NCBI GenBank assembly: GCA_963843645.1
Contig: CAWJLE010000001.1
Location: 248,001-312,000, forward strand
Length of the DNA stretch: 64,000 bases
Source: CAWJLE01 sp963843645
GTDB lineage: Bacteria > Chloroflexota > Anaerolineae > DAOTYC01
Reading direction: 5' to 3'
The notes under the pieces were generated by a model. That model made no database searches, was not told the DNA's origin, and saw only the letters and a list, made by a program, of their open reading frames with translations. Of this stretch, positions 35,499 through 44,433 are shown piece by piece. Positions within the stretch are counted from its first letter, which is position 1. Every line of letters starts with the position of its first letter. The position numbers and the translations under genes were made by a program.

Positions 35499-36062
35499 TC
35501 AATCCGTCAACCCGGGCGGCAGGTGGACGATCATGGTGCGGGCCGGCAGGTCCACGTTGAGGATCACGTCTTCGAGAACCGGGATGAGGACTTCGCGGCC
35601 GTCCCTCTTCACCACGTAGACGTCGTTGCCGCCGGTGAACAGCACGTCGGCGACCACCCCCAACGTCTCACCGGCGTCAGTCTGCACGGTGAGGCCCATG
35701 ATCTGGTACACGTAGTACTGGCCGTCCTCCAGGGGCACCGCGTCCTCGGCCGGGACGGACACCAGCTGCTTGCGCAACCGCGCGGCGTCTTCCGGCGTGT
35801 CGCAACCCTCGAACTGCAGGATCGCGTGGCGACCGTCGGTCCGTACCTCGGCGCGGCGCACGGCGTGGGGCTGATGGCCGTCGCCCAGGTACACCGTCTC
35901 CAAATCGCTGAAGCGGTCCGGGAAGTCGGTCATCACTTCGACTTTCACAGCCCCCCGAACGCCGAAAGGCGCCAGTATCTGTCCGATGACTATAAAACGA
36001 GGCTCAGAACCAGAGACCGGTCCTGAGCCTGCGGTGGTCGATAATTCGTCCCGGTGTGACAT
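35499..36062 (-). CDS. rimM: Ribosome maturation factor RimM
   Basis: 187 residues from ATG 36062 (MSHRDELSTTAG), which has AGGAGA upstream; a longer in-frame start at 36101 is less likely. The RimM N-terminal barrel has IVIGQILAPFGVRGAVKVEV, and the PRC-barrel domain has YYVYQIMGLTVQTDAGE...VLFTGGNDVYVVKR and a LIPVLEDVILNVDLPAR ending. It helps assemble the 30S head near S19. It is the last gene of the ffh-rpsP-khpA-rimM run, 31 bases after khpA. Confidence 0.92.
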   Translation of the reverse strand: MSHRDELSTTAGSGPVSGSEPRFIVIGQILAPFGVRGAVKVEVMTDFPDRFSDLETVYLGDGHQPHAVRRAEVRTDGRHAILQFEGCDTPEDAARLRKQLVSVPAEDAVPLEDGQYYVYQIMGLTVQTDAGETLGVVADVLFTGGNDVYVVKRDGREVLIPVLEDVILNVDLPARTMIVHLPPGLTD

Positions 36063-36093
36063 TGTGATTTCTCCTGGCGCGACCGGAGAGGGG

Positions 36094-36327
36094 CTAGGCA
36101 ATCTCCAGCGTGATCCGTTTCCCGTCCCGCAGTCCCGCTACCCGCAGCAGGTTACGCATGGCGTTGGCCACACGCCCGCCCTTGCCGATCACGCGGCCGA
36201 CGTCGTTCGACGCCACGTGCAGCTCCAGGACGATCGAATGCGAGCCGACAACCTCGTTCACGCGAACGCTGTCCGGATTGTCGACCAGGGCCCGAGCCAT
36301 GTATTCAACCAATTCTTTCATGGCCAT
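36094..36327 (-). CDS. khpA: KH-domain RNA-binding protein KhpA
   Basis: 77 residues. MKELVEYMARALVDNPDSV starts the domain, and VGRVIGKGGRVANAMRNLL carries the GxxG loop that grips single-stranded RNA. It usually pairs with KhpB (Jag) and affects cell division and RNA fate. It lies between rpsP and rimM, the usual place in many bacteria. Confidence 0.9.
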   Translation of the reverse strand: MAMKELVEYMARALVDNPDSVRVNEVVGSHSIVLELHVASNDVGRVIGKGGRVANAMRNLLRVAGLRDGKRITLEIA

Positions 36328-36491
36328 ACTGGATTCTCCTCAACGCCCGAGTCCGAGGACCCGGCCGCGTATAAACTGGGCTGGGTTTCATCCGCCCTGC
36401 CGCTGCAAACGTGACGCTATGGTTCCGCGCCCGTTTCGGCTGGAGCGGCTGTCAGCCCGTCGAAGGCTGAAATCGTGTCCGCGAATCAGAG

Positions 36492-36773
36492 CTACGCCTG
36501 AGGAGCAGAAGCCTTCCGCAATTCCACGGCCCGCTCGCGGAGGCCCGCCTTCTTGATGAAGCGCTCCACGGCGTCGCTGGGCTGCGCACCCTGGCTGAGC
36601 CAATAGACGATGCGGTCCTCGACCAACTCGACTGTGGGCGGATCGGTCCGGGGATTGTACAGGCCGACGTTCTCGATGATCCGCCCGTCACGCGGAGATT
36701 CGCGATCGGCTACGACGACCCGGTAGGTAGGCTGCTTCTTGGCGCCAACTCTCGACAATCTGATTCTGACCAT
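36492..36773 (-). CDS. rpsP: 30S ribosomal protein S16
   Basis: 93 residues: MVRIRLSRVGAKKQPTYRVV, ADRESPRDGRIIENVGLYNP and DRIVYWLSQGAQPSDAVERF are the conserved S16 blocks. It follows ffh by about 90 bases and precedes khpA by 164 bases, a gap with no gene. Confidence 0.93.
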   Translation of the reverse strand: MVRIRLSRVGAKKQPTYRVVVADRESPRDGRIIENVGLYNPRTDPPTVELVEDRIVYWLSQGAQPSDAVERFIKKAGLRERAVELRKASAPQA

Positions 36774-36865
36774 ACTGGCTGTTTTTCCTCCTGAATTTGG
36801 GAACTACTCTCGATACTGCCGCTCCGAACGCAGTGAAGCGTCTCGCCCGCGTCCGTATGACAAGG

Positions 36866-38191
36866 TTACTTAAACATGTTCATCAAGCCGCCCAGACCAC
36901 GCCCGCTGGACAGCTGCTTCATCATGCGCTGCGTCTGGCGGAACTGGATCAGCAACGAGTTGACGTCCTGCACGGTGGTGCCGCTGCCAGCGGCGATCCG
37001 CCGTTTGCGACTGCCGTTGATGATCGACGGATCGCTCCGTTCCTGCATCGTCATCGAGCTGATGACCGCCTCGACCAGCTTCAACTGCGAGTCGGTCGTC
37101 TCCTGCGGAATCTGCTGGCTGAGCTTCGACAGACCCGGGATCATGTCCATGATCTGGCTGATGGGTCCCATCTTCTTGACTTCCTGCAGCTGAGACAGGA
37201 AATCGTTCAGATCGAAGGTCGCCGTGACCATCTTCTTCTGCATGGCCAGGGCTTTTTCCTGATCGAAGTTCTGCTGGGCCTTCTCGATCAGGGTCAGCAC
37301 GTCGCCCATGCCCAGGATGCGCGACGCCAGACGGTCGGGATGGAACACTTCCAGCGCGTCCGTCTTTTCGCCGACGCCCAGGTACTTGATCGGCACGCCG
37401 GTGACTTCGCGGATGGAAATTGCCGCACCGCCGCGGGCATCGCCGTCGACCTTGGTGAGAATCAGGCCGGTCAGGCCCACGCGCTGGTTGAACTCACCCG
37501 CGGCCTTGACGGCGTCCTGGCCGGTCATGGCGTCCGCCACCAGCAGCACTTCCTGGGGACGGGTGCGTTTCTTGATGTCCTCGAGCTCGCGCATCATCGT
37601 ATCGTCGATGTGCAGGCGACCGGCCGTGTCCAGGATGACCACGGTATAGGCCGAGGTCTCCGCCCGTTTCAGCGCGTTGGAGCAGATCACCGGCGGGGCC
37701 ACCTTGACGCCCTCGCTGTGGACCGGGATGTCGAGCTGCTTGCCGAGCACCTCGAGCTGGGTCACCGCGGCCGGACGGTACGTGTCCGCCGCGACCAGCA
37801 GCGGCCGCTGACCGGAGCGCCGCAGCGTCAGGGCCAACTTGGCGGCCGTCGTCGTCTTGCCGGAGCCCTGCAGGCCGACGAGCATGACCACGTGCGGCGT
37901 CGGGCCGGAGAGATCGATCTTGCTGGGCTCGCCCAGGGTGGCGATCAGCTCGTCGTGGACGATCTTGACTACCTGCTGGGCGGGAGTCAGGCTGCGCATG
38001 ACCTCGGCGCCGATGGACCGCTCTCGCACGCGGGCGACGAAGTTTTTGACGACCTTGAAGTTGACGTCGGCTTCGAGCAGGGCCAGGCGAACCTCGCGCA
38101 GCGCGACGTCGATGTCCGCTTCGGAGAGCTTGCCCCGATTGGACAGCTTGTCGAACACCGCTTGCAGTTTGTCCGTCAGACCTTCAAACAC
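36866..38191 (-). CDS. ffh: Signal recognition particle protein Ffh (SRP54)
   Basis: 441 residues from a GTG start at 38191, which has AAAGGA about ten bases upstream; the open frame extends further but only into repeat DNA. The N domain starts VFEGLTDKLQAVFDKL. The G domain has GLQGSGKTTTAAKL (G1), DTYRPAAVTQL, DTAGRLHIDD (G3) and LTKVDGDARGG (G4). The M domain has the Met-rich GLGGLMNMFK end and SGTTVQDVNSLLIQFRQTQRMM, which binds 4.5S RNA. It targets nascent membrane and exported proteins to FtsY. Confidence 0.94.
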   Translation of the reverse strand: MFEGLTDKLQAVFDKLSNRGKLSEADIDVALREVRLALLEADVNFKVVKNFVARVRERSIGAEVMRSLTPAQQVVKIVHDELIATLGEPSKIDLSGPTPHVVMLVGLQGSGKTTTAAKLALTLRRSGQRPLLVAADTYRPAAVTQLEVLGKQLDIPVHSEGVKVAPPVICSNALKRAETSAYTVVILDTAGRLHIDDTMMRELEDIKKRTRPQEVLLVADAMTGQDAVKAAGEFNQRVGLTGLILTKVDGDARGGAAISIREVTGVPIKYLGVGEKTDALEVFHPDRLASRILGMGDVLTLIEKAQQNFDQEKALAMQKKMVTATFDLNDFLSQLQEVKKMGPISQIMDMIPGLSKLSQQIPQETTDSQLKLVEAVISSMTMQERSDPSIINGSRKRRIAAGSGTTVQDVNSLLIQFRQTQRMMKQLSSGRGLGGLMNMFK

Positions 38192-38325
38192 GACCTGATG
38201 TCCTTTCGGGGACGCGCAAACGCGCCCGCGAATAATCAAGAACGAGGGTGCGCATACGTCAGCGCGCCCTTCAAGGCAATATATTGTAACGTACATTGAG
38301 CGTTTCGTCAAATGAAAAATCACCG

Positions 38326-38434
38326 GGGCGGCAGACCTCTCTCCCGGCCTCTCCCCTGACAAGGGAGAGGAGGAAGTCGTTGCCGTGCTCCTCTCCCTTG
38401 TCAGGGGAGAGGCCGGGAGAGAGGTCTGCCGCCC
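38326..38434. repeat. Long hairpin repeat, CTCTCCC family, copy 3
   Basis: Arms of about 48 bases (GGGCGGCAGACCTCTCTCCC ... GGGAGAGGAG and mirror). The outermost GGGCGGCAG is unique to this copy but also mirrored. It lies upstream of ffh. Confidence 0.9.
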
Positions 38435-38455
38435 ACCGGGACCGCTCAGGAATCT

Positions 38456-38489
38456 GAGACTTCCGAGTTTTGAAAACTTCGGAAGTCTC
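38456..38489. repeat. Interspersed palindrome copy near the CTCTCCC hairpin
   Basis: GAGACTTCCGAGTTTT and its near-mirror, missing one base in the left arm. It lies 22 bases from the copy 3 long hairpin. Confidence 0.82.
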
Positions 38490-38594
38490 GCGAAATGCTA
38501 CACCCGGCGGAGCAGGCGCATCAGCGACGCGTCGCCGAAGGTCTCCCAATGCGATCGTTTGCCATCGACTTGAGTTCCAGCGGCCCGCGCGGAC

Positions 38595-40064
38595 CTAGCC
38601 CTTGTTCGGAACGACGCGCCGCGACACCGGCAAGACGTCGCCAGCCCGCACCGGCTCTTCCAGGCCCACGGGCGTCGCGTCCACGACCTTCTTCAGCGGG
38701 GCGATCATCTCGGTCTTCATCCGCTTCTGAAACTCGCGGCGCACGCGCGGGATGCGCAACAACGTGCCGAAGACGACGTTCTGCAGTCGAGTGCGGTAAT
38801 CGTACTGCGGGAAGTCGTATATGCCGTTCCGCTGGTAGTAGAGGTGATCGCCCCGGAAGACGACCCGCATGTGGCCCCACATCTCGTCCCGGAAGATCTT
38901 CGTCCCGCCGACCTGCAGGAAGGTGGGCGGCGCGACGTAGTGCTGCTCCGCGCTGCGGACCAACGCGCCCGCCAACGTCTGCAGCTGGGCGTCGATCTCG
39001 GCGGAGTCGCGCGCCTCGTCGGTGACGATGCCGGCCAGGTTCGCGCGCTCCAGCTGGGCCAGGGCCATCAGCATCTGGCGCAGGTTCGCGTTCTGCGCCA
39101 GCGGACCGGAGATAATGAAGGCGAGCTGCTTGCCGGGCAGGGTGAACTGGTGCGTGTTGAAGAAGCGCCGGTCGAAGACCGTCTTCCATTTCGCGGACAG
39201 GTACCGGTCGACGATTGCCCCGGCGAAAACCACGATGTCGGCAGCCATGACCTTCGACCGGTAGAATTCGACGAAGCCATCCTTACCCTCGTATGCGCAA
39301 TGGTTGTCGAAGCCGCACTGGATGCAGCCCAGGCAGCCGCCCTTGATGTCGACGTCGTTCAGGTCGACGACCTCGATGGGGTCGGCGAAGGCGGCACGAA
39401 AGCGCTCGATCATGGCGGACAGATTGGCCTGCGCCTGCGAGTCGGCCGCCGCCGCGCCATCGGTGACGACGAGCACCTTGCGGCCCCCGGCCGAGATTCG
39501 CTCCGGGGCCGGAGCCGGCGTGTAGCTCGGCGCGGTCCACTCGACCGGAAGATTCGCCCTGGTCGTGGCGCGCCGGTGCTCGATCGCGTCGAAGAACAGC
39601 GCCGCGAATCCTTCCAGGCGCTCGCGCTCCGCCGGCTGGTTCAGGTCGTGCATGGCGGCCGAGTAGCCGCCCACGTACTTCATGTCCAGGTCGTCGCAGA
39701 TGCTCTGAACGTAGTTGTGCGCCGTATGGTCGTAGAACCGGATCGACGTGCTCAGGGCGGCGGTGTACTTGCCTCGAAACGCCTCCTGGCCGTTTCGCTC
39801 GAAGACCAGCTCGATGAAGCGCTTGTAGCTGCCGTGGACGAGCATCACGTACAGCGGGAAGGCCCACAGCACCGCATCAGCGGCGCGGACCTCGTCCAGG
39901 ACCGCCTGGAAACTGGACTCGTCGTTCTCGAATTTCTTGATCTGAGGCACGACGTTAACGACCTTCAGCTCGTGCTGCGGGAATCTTTTCTGGACGAAAT
40001 GGACGTACTGCATGGTAACGCTGTCGTCGCCCTTAGGGCTGCCATTGAGCACTGCGATCTTCAC
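38595..40064 (-). CDS. NADPH-dependent FMN reductase-like protein with two flavodoxin-fold domains
   Basis: 489 residues, GTG start at 40064. The first domain begins KIAVLNGSPKGDDSVTMQYV and has LWAFPLYVMLVHGSYKRFIE. The second begins KVLVVTDGAAAADSQAQANL, has a Cys group GGCLGCIQCGFDNHCAYEG and VFAGAIVDRYLSAKWKTVFD. Both are of the NADPH-FMN reductase fold, so this is a tandem fusion; the cysteines could bind metal. The last 90 residues are basic and unassigned. It lies six bases after a tetR gene in the same operon. Probable role: flavin-dependent reduction under TetR control; the substrate is unknown. Confidence 0.78.
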   Translation of the reverse strand: MKIAVLNGSPKGDDSVTMQYVHFVQKRFPQHELKVVNVVPQIKKFENDESSFQAVLDEVRAADAVLWAFPLYVMLVHGSYKRFIELVFERNGQEAFRGKYTAALSTSIRFYDHTAHNYVQSICDDLDMKYVGGYSAAMHDLNQPAERERLEGFAALFFDAIEHRRATTRANLPVEWTAPSYTPAPAPERISAGGRKVLVVTDGAAAADSQAQANLSAMIERFRAAFADPIEVVDLNDVDIKGGCLGCIQCGFDNHCAYEGKDGFVEFYRSKVMAADIVVFAGAIVDRYLSAKWKTVFDRRFFNTHQFTLPGKQLAFIISGPLAQNANLRQMLMALAQLERANLAGIVTDEARDSAEIDAQLQTLAGALVRSAEQHYVAPPTFLQVGGTKIFRDEMWGHMRVVFRGDHLYYQRNGIYDFPQYDYRTRLQNVVFGTLLRIPRVRREFQKRMKTEMIAPLKKVVDATPVGLEEPVRAGDVLPVSRRVVPNKG

Positions 40065-40070
40065 GAGACA

Positions 40071-40755
40071 TCACTCCTTTTCTGCTTCTGCTTCAGAATT
40101 GCGATTCATTGGTCGCCTGAATAGCGCCTGGGTTCGATAAGCCCGCCAGGCGCGCTCGCGGTCGAAGACCGGCACGCTGACCGCGAGGGCCACGACGCCG
40201 TGAACCTCCGCCCACAGCGCGTCGCCGTAGGCTTCCGCGTCTCCGGGCGGGAGCTTCCCCGCATCGATGGCCTCCTGCACGGCCTGCTCCAGCACTCCGA
40301 AACCCGTTGATGCGCGGCTCGCACTCGCCTTTCCGGTGGCCCAACAGGAAGTCCGGGCGCTGCATGAACATGAGCTGGTAGTGAGCCGGGTGGCTCAGGC
40401 CGAATTCCACGTACGCGCGCCCGAGGGCCTCCAATTTGGCCAGCGGGTCCGATACGGACTCCACGGCCGCCGTCAGCGCCGCGGTGAAGGCCTGGAAGCC
40501 TTCGTCCACCACAGCGAACAGCAGCTCATCCTTGTCCGCGAAGTACAGGTAGATCGTCGTGGCGGAATAGCCGATACGTTCGGCGACGCCACGGAGCGAG
40601 AAGCCGTCGTTGCCTCGCTCCAGGAACAGCTCGCTGGCGGCCGCGAGGATAGCCTCGCGCAGCTCCTGCTTCTGGGCGGCGCGTCGCTCGCGGCTGGCGG
40701 CGCGCACGCGCCCTTCGCGCGTATTCGATTGTCGGGTTCCGTTCGAGTCAGTCAT
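40071..40755 (-). CDS. TetR-family regulator (one frameshift)
   Basis: About 228 residues. The N-terminal HTH covers ELREAILAAASELFLERGNDGFSLRGVAERIGYSATTIYLYFADKDEL in a continuous stretch near residues 30-80, the TetR signature. The ligand domain is all-helical. A shift near 40305 moves the frame to VLEQAVQEAIDAGKLPPGDAE and a Glu-rich end. The start is ATG 40755 (MTDSNGTRQ), just downstream of a strong promoter and an inverted repeat. It probably represses its own operon with the flavodoxin-fold oxidoreductase. Confidence 0.88.
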
Positions 40756-40771
40756 GGTAATCCTCGTTAGA

Positions 40772-40821
40772 TTGATTAACGCTGTTAAGTCAATTATATA
40801 CGACAACCAAATATCTGTCAA
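40772..40821 (-). promoter_or_regulatory. Sigma-70 promoter and probable TetR operator
   Basis: On the minus strand TTGACA (40816-40821) is followed by exactly 17 bases and TATAAT (40793-40798). Just downstream, at 40772-40793, lies TTGACTTAAC-AGC-GTTAATCAA, an inverted repeat placed to block RNA polymerase. The spacing to the tetR start is about 17 bases. Confidence 0.82.
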
Positions 40822-41036
40822 GTGGGAGTTTCGGGCGAAAACGCCGGAGGAATGCCTGGGAGTCAACTCCCAGGCTAGCAGGCTCAAGCCAGCTAAAGCA
40901 GGCTAACGACTACGATAAGAATGGTCGGCATGGTCATTTCGTTACCACGGATCGCCTTTCAAGTCGTTTGCCCGTCGTTTTTAGCCTGCCCGGCCAGGCT
41001 TTGCCGCCCTCAGCCGCAAACCGATAGTGCTGCGCA

Positions 41037-41090
41037 CGATTTTCAATCGCCAGGACGAGCGCAACAGCTTTAATGCAGTTGCCCTGTGGC
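41037..41090. repeat. Second copy of the 27738-27788 repeat
   Basis: ATTTTCAATCGCCAGGACGA, then GCAACAGCTTTAATGCAGTTG, parallel to the 27738-27788 copy with about one change in six. It lies upstream of the DUF4342 gene. Confidence 0.7.
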
Positions 41091-41168
41091 ATCTCTTTGC
41101 GCAGACTCCGATTCGGGCGTACACTGGGAGGATCGATAGGGTCGCTTTCGTCGAAGGAGGACAACGCG

Positions 41169-41438
41169 ATGGCTGAAGAACGTACGTGGACGGAGAAGAT
41201 CGAGATCGCCGGCAACGAGCTGGTGGGCCGGGTGAAGGAATTGATTCAGGAGGGGAACGTCACTCGCCTGATCATCCGCGGACCGAACGACACCCTGCAC
41301 ATCGAGATCCCCCTCACCACCGGAGTGGCGGTCGGCGGAGTGCTGACCGTGTTCGCGCCGTTGCTGGCGGCGCTCGGGGCGATGGCGGCCCTGCTCACGA
41401 AGGTCACGGTCGAAATCGAGCGGACCGAGAAGAAGTAA
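41169..41438 (+). CDS. DUF4342-domain protein
   Basis: 89 residues: MAEERTWTEKIEIAGNELVG, VTRLIIRGPNDTLHIEIPLT, then a hydrophobic stretch (VGGVLTVFAPLLAALGAMAALL) and a charged end. This is the whole DUF4342 family layout, whose role is unknown. GAAGGAGGAC precedes the ATG at 41169. A single membrane-associated helix is likely. Confidence 0.8.
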   Translation: MAEERTWTEKIEIAGNELVGRVKELIQEGNVTRLIIRGPNDTLHIEIPLTTGVAVGGVLTVFAPLLAALGAMAALLTKVTVEIERTEKK

Positions 41439-41456
41439 GGCGCCGCTTCATCCAAA

Positions 41457-41500
41457 GCAGAAGACCCCGGGTTCGCGCACACGAACCCGGGGTCTTCTGC
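41457..41500. terminator. Perfect stem-loop between convergent genes
   Basis: GCAGAAGACCCCGGGTTCG and its exact complement around a CGCACA loop. It lies between the stops of two genes that point at each other. T-runs are weak, so it may act as a two-way terminator or only as an mRNA end. Confidence 0.7.
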
Positions 41501-41524
41501 TGACCACGCCCCCTCACCTCGCCC

Positions 41525-42199
41525 TCAGGCACAGTACACGTCGAGGGACGCCGTCGTCGCGTCCGGCGCGACGAGCCGCACGTTGGCTTCGATGTCCTGC
41601 AGATGCGCGCGGACGGCCTCCGCCCCGATGCCGGCGGGCGCGTAGACGGCGAACAGCGCCCGCCGCGTCGTGGGAGTGATGGCGGTGCGGCGATCCGGCC
41701 CCTGGATGACAGCCGAGATCACGCCCTCCGCGTCGGCCATGAACATGTCGCCGGCCTTCAGCGTCTGCTCCTGCCCGCCGAGGCCGACGTAACGCTCGCT
41801 GCCGTCCGCCACGGTCAGGGTCACGGGCACGCGCAGGGCGTCCAGGTCGTGCCCCGCCGTGAGGAGCTGGTTCTTCAGCTCGGCCATGAACATCGCCTCG
41901 ACCAGCGCGGCCACCCGCGGAATGGGCTTGCCCTTGAGCGCGACCGACTCGAGCTGAAGCTGGACGTGATACGTCTTCTTGAAACGCTCGAAATAGGCGT
42001 TGTAAGCCCGAATCGTCGGCAGCGCCTTGATGGCCGCGCGGTCGGCGCCGGCCAACCGGGCGCGCAGAGCGTTCTCCACCGCGGCCTTGCGCTCGTCGAG
42101 GGCCGGGTGCCCCGTTGGATTGAGGACGCCGTGCATCTCCAATACGCCCGCGCACGCGCCGGGATATGCGGCTTTCCACGCATCGGTTGCCGTGAACAT
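41525..42199 (-). CDS. B3/4-domain protein (PheRS beta-like tRNA-binding fold)
   Basis: 224 residues. The pattern IKALPTIRAYNAYFERFKKT, KPIPRVAALVEAMFMAELKN and GLGGQEQTLKAGDMFMADAE is that of stand-alone B3/B4 proteins related to the editing domain of phenylalanyl-tRNA synthetase. Members may hydrolyse misloaded tRNA or serve another role; this is not known. It starts with MFTATDAWK at 42199. Confidence 0.8.
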   Translation of the reverse strand: MFTATDAWKAAYPGACAGVLEMHGVLNPTGHPALDERKAAVENALRARLAGADRAAIKALPTIRAYNAYFERFKKTYHVQLQLESVALKGKPIPRVAALVEAMFMAELKNQLLTAGHDLDALRVPVTLTVADGSERYVGLGGQEQTLKAGDMFMADAEGVISAVIQGPDRRTAITPTTRRALFAVYAPAGIGAEAVRAHLQDIEANVRLVAPDATTASLDVYCA

Positions 42200-42596
42200 G
42201 AAGAGGAACGCTCCTTTCTGGGAGTCCCCACAAAGGCATCGTCGTTTTGCGCCTTCAGGACGAACGATCGAGCAGCAAAGTCACCACACTGCAACGGCTA
42301 CTGCACAATTACGCTAACCAACTCGCCAATCGTTTCGTGGTCGTCACCGAGAAGCAAGTCCGGTTTGCACGCAATTAAGTGTGCCCCCTCAAGCCAGAGG
42401 GAAGGTAATCAGCACAACGATGAATTGATGTCGACGGCTGGCCTATCGGGATGGAACAGAGCAGCAACCGGCGCATTATACACCCAGTTCACAACAAACC
42501 GAATGTCCGCGGACAGCAATGTGGGCCTCGCACGAAGAGTGCGAGGCCCAGTTAGACTGCATTCGATTGGTAGACGACGGTCGACGTTCGAAGCGG
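42200..42596. other. Intergenic region with one stem-loop
   Basis: About 400 bases with no supported gene. A perfect stem TGGGCCTCGCA / TGCGAGGCCCA at 42522-42550 could be the terminator of the minus-strand gene that ends at 42597. Confidence 0.55.
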
Positions 42597-43298
42597 CTAC
42601 TTGAGGGCCAGGGGCACGTGCACGACCTCGCCCTCGACAATTTCCACGTCCATGGTCAGGTTTTCGCTGCCGGCGGGCAGCTTGGCGATCGCCTGGTACT
42701 GGCCTGGATCGCCTTCCAGGCAGGCGCAGCCGGCCACGTCGCTCTGCTTGGCCGGGACTTTGACCTGCGTATCGAGCACGTCGATGATGACTTCCTGTCC
42801 GATGTGGTTCTCGAACCAGATCAGGCCTTTCCCAGCCGCCGGCGCCTGGCAGCAGCCCGGCAGTTCGCCGGACGGCGCGGCGGCCGGTTCCTCGCCCGCC
42901 GGAGATTCAGCGCCCTCGGTGGGCGCGGCGAGGACGACCGATAGCAGGCTGGCCACACCGGAGGGACCGTCGGCGGGCAGGTAGAAGACGACGCACATCT
43001 GCATGCCCTTCGAGAACGCCACCGCATTGATTCCTGTGGGGCATTCCGGGGCAGATTTTTCAGCCGCCCACCCGCCATTCGTCATCTCGTCGGTCAACTG
43101 AGCGGTCAGATCCTTCCAAGACACGCCGGCCGGAAGCGTGTACATCTGGGTCGAGGTCGTCAGGTTGACGGGCTCGGCCTTCACGGCCATCAGCGCTTGC
43201 GGAACCGGCACATCCGCCGGCGCCTGGGCCAGGCAAACGGCAGCCAACGAGAACGACAGCACGACGATTGCGGCGACGACGACCAAAGCTTTACGCAT
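42597..43298 (-). CDS. Secreted protein of unknown function
   Basis: 233 residues from ATG 43298, preceded by AAGGAGGGC. It has a signal peptide MRKALVVVAAIVVLSFSLAA ending AQA. The middle has LPAGVSWKDLTAQLTDEMTN and a two-Cys segment; GCCQAPAAGKGLIWFENHIG and VAGCACLEGDPGQYQAIAKL resemble two short beta-rich repeats with possible disulfides. No family is recognised. It stands alone with its own hairpin downstream. Confidence 0.6.
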   Translation of the reverse strand: MRKALVVVAAIVVLSFSLAAVCLAQAPADVPVPQALMAVKAEPVNLTTSTQMYTLPAGVSWKDLTAQLTDEMTNGGWAAEKSAPECPTGINAVAFSKGMQMCVVFYLPADGPSGVASLLSVVLAAPTEGAESPAGEEPAAAPSGELPGCCQAPAAGKGLIWFENHIGQEVIIDVLDTQVKVPAKQSDVAGCACLEGDPGQYQAIAKLPAGSENLTMDVEIVEGEVVHVPLALK

Positions 43299-43442
43299 AG
43301 GCCCTCCTTGTGCTCGATCCCCTGGACATCTTGTCTCGAAGACTACATTTACTATTATACTCGATATTATGCAGTCTGTCAAGATATATCACGATAATAT
43401 GGCGATAATAACAGTAATCACATGGGGTATCGTGAGGGAGGC

Positions 43443-43790
43443 TTACAGATCGACGTCCCGGACGTGATGCTCGTGCTCGGCGCTCCACGCCGGTGCGGTG
43501 ACGCAGACCTGCTTCAAGGCGCCTCGATAGTAGAATCTCTTGCCCGGCGGGACGATCACGACGTCCGTGGCCTCGACGGGGAACTCCTCATCCTCGATCA
43601 CCCAGGTACCATGGCCCTCGATGACGTAGAAGACGAAGGCGCTGGTGTCGTGGTAGAACTCCTCCGCGTGGCCGGTCTGCGTCTCCTGGTAGGCCACATC
43701 CGCCTGTGGACAGCCGTCCGCGCCGCCATAGATCCACATGTCCACGCCGTGCTTGGTGACGGTGAACGCGTCGCGCCGGTGGAGGATCAT
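43443..43790 (-). CDS. Single-domain cupin protein
   Basis: 115 residues from ATG 43790. The pattern HAEEFYHDTSAFVFYVIEGHG (cupin motif 1) and VEATDVVIVPPGKRFYYRG (motif 2) fits a small cupin, although metal-binding His residues are only partly kept. It is coupled to the HXXEE gene by an ATGA overlap (43787-43790). Likely a small-ligand binding or isomerase-type protein. Confidence 0.78.
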   Translation of the reverse strand: MILHRRDAFTVTKHGVDMWIYGGADGCPQADVAYQETQTGHAEEFYHDTSAFVFYVIEGHGTWVIEDEEFPVEATDVVIVPPGKRFYYRGALKQVCVTAPAWSAEHEHHVRDVDL

Positions 43791-44317
43791 GACTGATGCG
43801 CCCCCTTCCCGGCGAGATGCAGGACCACATCGCCCAGGCGGAGCGACAGCCACGCCATCGCGGTCATGACGAACGGCGCCACCACGAGCAGTGCTACCAG
43901 GCCCTCAGCTGATATGTACCCCTCGGCCAGCGCACGATAGAACAGGTAGAATGAGAAGGGAATGTTGACGCAGACGGCAGTGACCAGGCCGGGGCTGTAG
44001 AGGCGGTGGCGAATCGTGGCGACGACGTGGGGCACGAAGGCGTTGACCCATTGGATGGCCTGGATGAGCAGGATGACGTAGACACCCCAGCTTTGGCGGG
44101 GGCCATGAGCGCCGGCCAGTGCGGCCAGCAGCGCCACCCCGGTCAGGAAGGTGACCGCGATGACGAATTGCGGCGTCGAGACGGCAGGCTGCAGCCGGGC
44201 GTCGGTCTTGCGTGACCACGCCGCCATCCCGGGCACCTCCTCCAGGTTGTGCAGGGCGAACAACGCCGGAACGAGCCACAGAAGCTGAGCGAAAGTCAGA
44301 CCATCGAGGCCAGGCAT
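43787..44317 (-). CDS. HXXEE-domain membrane protein
   Basis: 176 residues with five to six helices. The N-terminal helix holds LFALHNLEEVPG, giving the His-x-x-Glu-Glu signature of the family, and a second conserved His-rich part FVPHVVATIRHRLYSPGLVT. Function is unknown. It is upstream of and coupled to a cupin gene. Confidence 0.8.
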   Translation of the reverse strand: MPGLDGLTFAQLLWLVPALFALHNLEEVPGMAAWSRKTDARLQPAVSTPQFVIAVTFLTGVALLAALAGAHGPRQSWGVYVILLIQAIQWVNAFVPHVVATIRHRLYSPGLVTAVCVNIPFSFYLFYRALAEGYISAEGLVALLVVAPFVMTAMAWLSLRLGDVVLHLAGKGAHQS

Positions 44318-44433
44318 GGAATACCCCCTGAGTTAGACATTAGCGATACTTCAATTATAACACAAGACAGATAAGATTCATAATGGCGTGTTGTGTGCTA
44401 TAACGTGCCGTTCGCAATCTTCAGGGTACAGCG

